From Epilithonimonas hominis (GTDB taxonomy: Bacteria > Bacteroidota > Bacteroidia > Flavobacteriales > Weeksellaceae): 64,000 nt of DNA. Under the pieces are notes generated by a model. The model did not search any database. It had not been told where the DNA came from and saw nothing but the letters and a program-made list of their open reading frames with translations. Below, in pieces: positions 59,299-64,000 of the stretch (the stretch's first letter is position 1; each line of letters opens with the position of its first letter). Position numbers and translations under genes: made by a program. The stretch spans positions 1 through 64,000 of the forward strand of contig NZ_RJTU01000015.1 in assembly GCF_003730015.1 (NCBI RefSeq), written 5' to 3'.

Positions 59299-59967
59299 AT
59301 GAAATATAACAAATTACTTTTCCAAAAGCTTTTCTTCTTGGCAATGATTCTCAACTCCCTGTTTTTCTCTGCACAAGATAAACCATTTTGGAAAGACATT
59401 CAGGAATTTAAAACAATCGATGACACCAAAGGAATCCCCACCAAACCAATTCTTTTTGTAGGAAGTTCATCCTTTACTAAATGGCAGGATGTGAATGATT
59501 ATTTTCCCGGAAAAACCATAATTAACAGAGGTTTTGGTGGCTCAAGGTTGCTCGATCTGAATTATTATGCGGATGATCTTTTAGATCCTTACAACCCCAG
59601 ACAAATTGTAATCTACTGTGGAGAAAATGATATTGCAACAGACAATCCTACTGCAGCAGAAGTATTTGAAAGATTCAAAACCTTTTTTGGGAAAATACGT
59701 CAGAAGTATCCTAGAGTTCCGGTGGCGTATGTTTCTATCAAATATTCTCCAAGCCGTGAAAAATTCTGGCCGGAAGTGACCGAAGTGAATGCCCTGATAA
59801 AAAGTTATCTTAAATCGCAAAAGAAAGCAAAATACATTGACATAACTAAAGTGATGAATGATGCCAATGGAAAACTCCGGACGGATATTTTCCTGGACGA
59901 CATGCTTCATATGAAACCGGAAGGTTACAGACTTTGGTCCCAAGTTATGAAATCTCATCTAAAGTAA
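59299..59967 (+). CDS. SGNH/GDSL-type secreted hydrolase
   Basis: A 222-residue protein. The start at 59299 (MKYNKLLFQKLFFLAMIL) gives a signal peptide to SLFFSAQ; an alternative TTG at 59275 overlaps the terminator. SGNH blocks: PILFVGSSSFTKW (nucleophile Ser block), INRGFGGSRLLDL (Gly), IVIYCGENDIA (Asn) and LDDMLHMKPEGY (Asp-x-x-His). It cleaves esters, perhaps on polysaccharides or lipids outside the cell. Substrate unknown. Confidence 0.88.
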   Translation: MKYNKLLFQKLFFLAMILNSLFFSAQDKPFWKDIQEFKTIDDTKGIPTKPILFVGSSSFTKWQDVNDYFPGKTIINRGFGGSRLLDLNYYADDLLDPYNPRQIVIYCGENDIATDNPTAAEVFERFKTFFGKIRQKYPRVPVAYVSIKYSPSREKFWPEVTEVNALIKSYLKSQKKAKYIDITKVMNDANGKLRTDIFLDDMLHMKPEGYRLWSQVMKSHLK

Positions 59968-60019
59968 AATGAAAAAAGTCTGACCTGACAGAAATCATCG
60001 TCGTAATTAATTATTTTTA

Positions 60020-60049
60020 TTTGTATTAATTCTAAATTAATTATATTTG
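60020..60049 (+). promoter_or_regulatory. Promoter of the small Cys/Lys-rich peptide
   Basis: -33 TTTG (60020-60023), 18-bp spacer, -7 TATATTTG (60042-60049): the complete Bacteroidetes pattern. The ATG at 60055 is 5 nt later, so transcription should begin at or within two bases of the start codon. Confidence 0.75.
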
Positions 60050-60054
60050 CATCT

Positions 60055-60207
60055 ATGATTCAGCAGATTATACCTTTCAAGATAGCGCTATTAGAGCCCG
60101 CTTACAGAAACGACGAAATGATGTATTGCGAAAAGAAAAAATGTTGCAAAAAATTCAAGAAAGGAAAACGTTGTAAAAAATGTCCTGGAAGAGCTAAAAT
60201 CAGCTAA
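60055..60207 (+). CDS. Small Cys/Lys-rich peptide, probably from leaderless mRNA
   Basis: A 50-residue peptide, too small to be noticed by length. After a hydrophobic N-terminal part ([15 protein letters not shown]) it has [22 protein letters not shown]: five cysteines among lysines, in the form C-x4-CC-x8-C-x2-C. Such spacing could bind zinc or nucleic acid, and the charge is very high. It has a full consensus promoter and ends 8 bp inside the convergent DnaJ gene. Coding status rests on promoter, start and residue composition; function unknown. Confidence 0.7.
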   Translation: MIQQIIPFKIALLEPAYRNDEMMYCEKKKCCKKFKKGKRCKKCPGRAKIS

Positions 60208-60844
60208 ACATCAGCCAGATTATCAGCGCAGTCAGTGCGATAAATATAAGAACAGAAACCAGTCTTTTAGATTGGTTTTCTTTTTTTGGAGATTTTGGTA
60301 ACGAGTCACTTGAATTGTTTAACGATTCTTTTTCCTCAGATTTGGATTCTGAATCTGCAAGCTCAGTAATGGTGATACCCTGAACGATGGTCTTGTGAAG
60401 AACCGTATTGGTTGCGTGAAGGAGAATCTGGAATTTCCCCTGAGAATCAAACTCTTTAATCCTAATTGTTCTTTCTCCATTTGGTTTTTCTAAACCGAAA
60501 GGCACAATTTTCACAAGGTCAGCATCATAAGTATTCCAATAAACTGTGATTTCCTCGCCTACTTTTGCTCGGATTTTACTTGCGGAAAAACTCTTAATTT
60601 TCGGAGGAAGAATACTTTTTACATTTCTCTGCTGACTGCTTAGATTCTGATCATAAAGTCGTCTTCTGTCCGCATCAGTTAGTGTTTCGTATGCTTCCTG
60701 AGCCTCTCGGAATCTATCTGAAAAGAACTCATCATTATCATTTTTATCCGGATGATATTTCAGGGATAATTTTCTGTACGCTTTTTTGATATCTTCTGCA
60801 GAAGCATCCTTAGGAATTCCGAGAAAGTAGTAGTAATCCTTCAC
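60200..60844 (-). CDS. DnaJ-domain membrane protein
   Basis: A 214-residue protein with an N-terminal J domain (about 1-65) holding [11 protein letters not shown] (HPD motif), a beta-rich middle part (about 75-160, [18 protein letters not shown]) and one C-terminal transmembrane segment (about 193-212). It probably anchors DnaK/Hsp70 at the membrane. No zinc-finger region, so it is not a full DnaJ. It is convergent with, and overlaps by 8 bp, the small peptide gene. Intergenic 60845-61100 upstream holds nothing recognisable. Confidence 0.88.
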   Translation of the reverse strand: MKDYYYFLGIPKDASAEDIKKAYRKLSLKYHPDKNDNDEFFSDRFREAQEAYETLTDADRRRLYDQNLSSQQRNVKSILPPKIKSFSASKIRAKVGEEITVYWNTYDADLVKIVPFGLEKPNGERTIRIKEFDSQGKFQILLHATNTVLHKTIVQGITITELADSESKSEEKESLNNSSDSLPKSPKKENQSKRLVSVLIFIALTALIIWLMFS

Positions 60845-61100
60845 AAAGCAAATTTAATGATTTCAAAACTTTTCATCAACAAAAAATGCAACGCTACACT
60901 TCCCGTTTTTCTGACAATATATCCATTTTGCTAAAATCATTCTGCAGTTTCCACTTGCAGCATCCTCTACCGAATTGCATTCTCACTTGTTGTTTCAATA
61001 CATTTAAGTGATTCAGGCTATTGAATTGGAATTATTTTATTCACCACATCATTTTATTACTTAACAATTTCTTGGCGAAATGATGATGATCTGCATCAAA

Positions 61101-61128
61101 AAAAACCACCCTTACAAGAGTGGTTTTT
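61101..61128 (-). terminator. Terminator of the DUF3108 gene
   Basis: AAAAACCAC-CCTT and AAGAGTGGTTTTT pair with one mismatch; T run follows on the minus strand. Confidence 0.7.
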
Positions 61129-61136
61129 GAGTATAT

Positions 61137-61904
61137 TTATTTTTTAAAATTTAATGGATATTTTACGTTGGTAAAACCATCAATGCTTGCTTTCAGTGAT
61201 CCAACTGCCAATTCGGCTTTTATCAGAATAGGAACTCTGTTTTGGTCATTAGAAACCCACATGGTTACTCCTTCTTTTTCTCTAAAAACCCTGCCGCTCA
61301 TTACAGATGGGACTATTTTTAAGCATTCTATTTTACCAAATTTGGTGGATAGTTTTTCAGCCGCTACAACTTTCAGCTGAAACGGAAAAATTTCATCATC
61401 TATCCAGACATTCATTCGCACTACACTACCTACTCGCAGGTTTTCTGATGGCAGGCTTCTGAGATAATAAAAACATGACATCATATCCTGGACATTGTCT
61501 GGCACATTTACTGTTTTTGCGGGTCTGTCCGTATGGATCTTATCAACCAAAACCAGCGAATTATTATTAGGATTAAAGGTGGTCTGCAAATGCTGTCTGT
61601 AGCTGCCTTCTGCCACATTTCTGACATAAAAAAGCGGTTCTTTTCTTGTATTGATATAACTTTCATAACTGTCCTCTACCTTAAAAAAAGCTTTCGCAGT
61701 GCCACTTGTTTTCCCTGTTCCTTTTACATAAAATGCTGGCTGACCGTTATATGATGTTTTAGTAGTGGCAAGCGTTGCATTTCCTGCTGTAATAAAGCCA
61801 TAATGAATTCTATAACTTAAAACTTCTCCTGCATTGATGTTATCAAACTGTCCGTATACAGTTGAAAAAAATAAAAATCCTATAAATAAAAAAATATTCT
61901 TCAT
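61137..61904 (-). CDS. DUF3108-family secreted protein
   Basis: A 255-residue protein with signal peptide (MKNIFLFIGFLFFSTVYGQ) and the DUF3108 pattern: LSYRIHYGFITAGNATLAT, GTGKTSGTAKAFFKVEDSYESYI, PDNVQDMMSCFYYLRSL, IECLKIVPSVMSGRVF, and the end VPILIKAELAVGSLKA. DUF3108 proteins are periplasmic or outer-membrane-associated beta proteins of unknown function, with a lipid-binding fold suggested for some. It is monocistronic by terminators on both sides. Confidence 0.88.
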   Translation of the reverse strand: MKNIFLFIGFLFFSTVYGQFDNINAGEVLSYRIHYGFITAGNATLATTKTSYNGQPAFYVKGTGKTSGTAKAFFKVEDSYESYINTRKEPLFYVRNVAEGSYRQHLQTTFNPNNNSLVLVDKIHTDRPAKTVNVPDNVQDMMSCFYYLRSLPSENLRVGSVVRMNVWIDDEIFPFQLKVVAAEKLSTKFGKIECLKIVPSVMSGRVFREKEGVTMWVSNDQNRVPILIKAELAVGSLKASIDGFTNVKYPLNFKK

Positions 61905-61959
61905 TAATTATGATATATGAATAAATTCTAAGACAAATAATTTGCCAAATATAAAAAAT

Positions 61960-61983
61960 AAACCTTCCGATTCCGAAAGGTTT
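61960..61983 (-). terminator. Terminator of glgC
   Basis: AAACCTTTCG/CGGAAGGTTT (one wobble) with a GAAT loop and T run on the minus strand, 14 bp after the stop of glgC. Confidence 0.65.
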
Positions 61984-61996
61984 AATATCGTAATAA

Positions 61997-63265
61997 TTAC
62001 ATTATGTTCGTTCCGTCAGGTATGACCGCATTTTTTTTAATGACCACTATACCATCTTTGATGGAATGGGTATCATAATCACCATCAGGGTGATGTTTTC
62101 CGCCAATGATTCTCACGTTATTTCCAATGTAGCAGTTTTTATCAAGAATAGCCATATCAATATAGCAATACTTTCCTATTCCCATATTGGTTTTTCCACT
62201 CAATTCATTATCAGACACTTCCTGAGCAGTCTGATAATAATCTGCACCCATTACATATGAGTTCACTATAGTCGTCCCACGATCTACCCTCGTTCTGTTT
62301 CCAATAATAGAATTTTCTATCTTATCTGCTAGAATAATACATCCGTCACCGAAGATTGTCTTGCTCACATAAGACCCGTTGATTTTAGTCGGAGGTAACA
62401 TCCTGGCTCTTGTATAAATGGGGTTAGAGCTGAAGAGATTAAATTGCGGAAGATCTTGTGCAAGATCCAGATTGGCTTCGTAAAAAGATTCAATAGTACC
62501 GATATCTGTCCAATAACCATCATACTGATAACTCAGTACATTGAGATTTCCAATGGATGCGGGAATGAAATCTTTTCCGAAATCATCGCCTTCGTGTTCA
62601 GCAAATAGTTTTCTTAATACATTTTTACTGAATACATAGATTCCCATAGATGCGAGATATTCTTTACCTTGAGCTTTACTTTCTTCACTGGTTTCAGATT
62701 TCCAATCTGCTAGAACGTCCAAACTTGGTTTTTCGGTAAAGGCAGTGATATTACCTTCTTCGTCAGCTTTCATGATTCCAAAACCTGTGGCATCTTTTGC
62801 ATTTACCGGAATTGTGGCAATGGTAATATCGCCACCTTTTTCTTTGTGGAAATCTATCATTTTCTTGAAATCCATCTGATATAGCTGGTCACCAGAAAGA
62901 ATCAGAATATATTCATATTCATATTTTTCAAGATGTTTCATTGTCTGGCGAACTGCATCTGCGGTTCCCTGGTACCAATTTTCATTTTCCACATTTTGTT
63001 CAGCAGCCAGAATATCAACAAAACCTTTACTAAATATATCGAAGTGATAAGAATTCTTGATATGGGAGTTCAACGACGCCGAATTAAACTGGGTTAATAC
63101 CAAAATCCTGTTCAGCCCGGAATTGAGACAATTGGAAATGGGAATGTCCACCAAACGGTATTTTCCAGCAATCGGAACCGCCGGTTTGGATCTGCTGTAA
63201 GTGAGAGGAAACAGTCTGCTACCTCTTCCGCCTCCTAAAACTATGGAGATTACGCTATCTTTCAT
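61997..63265 (-). CDS. glgC: Glucose-1-phosphate adenylyltransferase
   Basis: A 422-residue enzyme making ADP-glucose for glycogen. The nucleotidyltransferase domain has SIVLGGGRGSRLFPLTYSRSKPAVPIAGKYRLVDIPISNCLNSG; the sugar-binding region includes YQGTADAVRQTM and YTDIGT-like GYWTDIGTIESFYEAN. The end (about 300-422) is a left-handed beta-helix domain. It follows the glgA gene on the same strand after about 118 bp, so the two form a glycogen operon. Confidence 0.95.
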   Translation of the reverse strand: MKDSVISIVLGGGRGSRLFPLTYSRSKPAVPIAGKYRLVDIPISNCLNSGLNRILVLTQFNSASLNSHIKNSYHFDIFSKGFVDILAAEQNVENENWYQGTADAVRQTMKHLEKYEYEYILILSGDQLYQMDFKKMIDFHKEKGGDITIATIPVNAKDATGFGIMKADEEGNITAFTEKPSLDVLADWKSETSEESKAQGKEYLASMGIYVFSKNVLRKLFAEHEGDDFGKDFIPASIGNLNVLSYQYDGYWTDIGTIESFYEANLDLAQDLPQFNLFSSNPIYTRARMLPPTKINGSYVSKTIFGDGCIILADKIENSIIGNRTRVDRGTTIVNSYVMGADYYQTAQEVSDNELSGKTNMGIGKYCYIDMAILDKNCYIGNNVRIIGGKHHPDGDYDTHSIKDGIVVIKKNAVIPDGTNIM

Positions 63266-63383
63266 AAAAAGTGCTGGTTATATATTATTTTCTAGTTGTT
63301 TATATAAATTTAAGAATTGTTTTCAAATATTACGCCACTATTACCATAATATTTTGGGGCACTTTTCAGATTTTGTCCACCAA

Positions 63384-64000
63384 TTAATAATGGTATAATT
63401 CTGAATAATTCTCAGCAGACTTTTCCCAAGAAAAATCAAAGGACATATTATTGTAAATCAATCCCTTCAACAGTTCTTTTTGGCTGTAGATATGCAATGC
63501 TCTTTTGATAGCGTGCACGGCATCGTCTGCTCCGGGAAAAGTAAAATTGAGTCCCGCTCCACCTGTTGAGATATCCTGAACTGTATCTCTCAAACCACCA
63601 GTGTAACGCACGATAGGTATGGTGCCGTAACGCATAGAATACATCTGATTTAAACCACATGGTTCCACACGACTTGGCATTAGCAGAAAATCTGCCGAAG
63701 CATAGATCTGGTGCGATAAATATTCTTTATAGCCAAGATCCAACGCAAAATTAATATTAAACTGACTCTGCAAAGCTTTCAGTTCGTTTTCTATTTGTTG
63801 ATTTCCTGATCCCAAAATAATAATATTAAGGGAGCCATTGGTTTCCTGAATACTTTTCCGGACAATTTCCGGCAAAAGATCTGCTCCTTTCTCACCGGCA
63901 AATCTGCCTATAAATCCAAAGAGCGGAAGATTCGGATTCAGGCCATATTCTGCACAAATGACTTTTTTATTTTCCCACTTGCCTTCTTGTGCGTAATCTT
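63384..64000 (-). CDS. glgA: Glycogen synthase (C-terminal part; gene continues past the window)
   Basis: The frame runs open to the last base of the window, so the N-terminal part lies outside. Visible: GLNPNLPLFGFIGRFAGEKGADLL, LDLGYKEYLSHQIYASADFLLMPSRVEPCGLNQMYSMRYGTIPIVRYTGGLRDTV, the glycosyltransferase 5 (GT-B) nucleotide-binding region. It transfers glucose from ADP-glucose to glycogen. About 205 residues are present here of a usual 470-500. It ends 118 bp before glgC. Confidence 0.93.
   Translation of the reverse strand, partial: DYAQEGKWENKKVICAEYGLNPNLPLFGFIGRFAGEKGADLLPEIVRKSIQETNGSLNIIILGSGNQQIENELKALQSQFNINFALDLGYKEYLSHQIYASADFLLMPSRVEPCGLNQMYSMRYGTIPIVRYTGGLRDTVQDISTGGAGLNFTFPGADDAVHAIKRALHIYSQKELLKGLIYNNMSFDFSWEKSAENYSELYHY

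Overview
The window looks like chromosome of a low-GC Flavobacteriia bacterium, most like Chryseobacterium and its Weeksellaceae relatives. The reasons are secreted proteins with type IX secretion (T9SS) C-terminal sorting domains, promoters of the Bacteroidetes TAnnTTTG type, lipoproteins with short lipoboxes, families largely confined to Bacteroidetes (DUF6132, DUF6371, standalone MnmA-type barrel), and intergenic repeats of a kind seen in this group. No rRNA, tRNA or CRISPR array was seen. Most genes between 0.2 and 29 kb lie on the minus strand.

Layout: (1) 1-0.7 kb, end of a probable mobile element with an excisionase-like HTH gene. (2) 0.7-9.3 kb, copper/redox region: exported superoxide dismutase, SCO1 protein, YHS lipoprotein, a secreted endonuclease, an isolated MnmA-type barrel protein, an outer-membrane protein, and an MbnP lipoprotein overlapping a di-heme peroxidase; two related small membrane proteins with a CNGKCY motif sit at the promoter-proximal ends of the two copper groups. 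(3) 9.4-12 kb, VIT-family transporter and stress proteins. (4) 12-20.2 kb, a Crp/Fnr regulator, rhodanese, OsmC, TolC/HlyD/RND efflux and small membrane proteins, read here as a possible reactive-sulfur or thiol stress system. (5) 20.3-27 kb, a heavy-metal efflux operon whose RND pump is fused to a TolC domain, flanked by two copies of one small gene, one truncated. (6) 27-36.2 kb, a photoprotection cluster: GTP cyclohydrolase II, DUF2867 SDR protein, TetR regulator, AarF/UbiB kinase-like protein, DUF2256 protein, a frameshifted CRY-DASH, a PhrB-like photolyase without Fe-S cysteines, DUF2805 protein, SDR and MarR.

(7) 36.386-45.059 kb, the most striking part: an 8.7-kb integrated element bounded by a perfect 15-bp direct repeat that coincides with the last 15 bases of mnmE. 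It carries a tyrosine integrase, HTH/excisionase-like regulators, a Toprim-type primase-like protein, a P4-type SF3 helicase, two small genes resembling phage terminase small-subunit/accessory proteins, and one unknown cargo gene. It has no capsid, tail, large-terminase or conjugation genes. This is the architecture of a phage satellite (PICI/P4-like). CCGTCAC iteron-like triplets at three places may be replication signals.

(8) 45-64 kb, ordinary chromosome: mnmE, tyrS, a desaturase, a 2OG-Fe(II) oxygenase, an esterase, an aminopeptidase P, decayed hydrolase remnants, rbfA, an ABC permease, two tandem T9SS endonucleases, an SGNH hydrolase, a 50-aa Cys/Lys-rich peptide, a DnaJ-domain protein, a DUF3108 protein, glgC and the end of glgA. 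Several genes have a TAnnTTTG box only 4-5 nt before the ATG, which predicts leaderless mRNAs.
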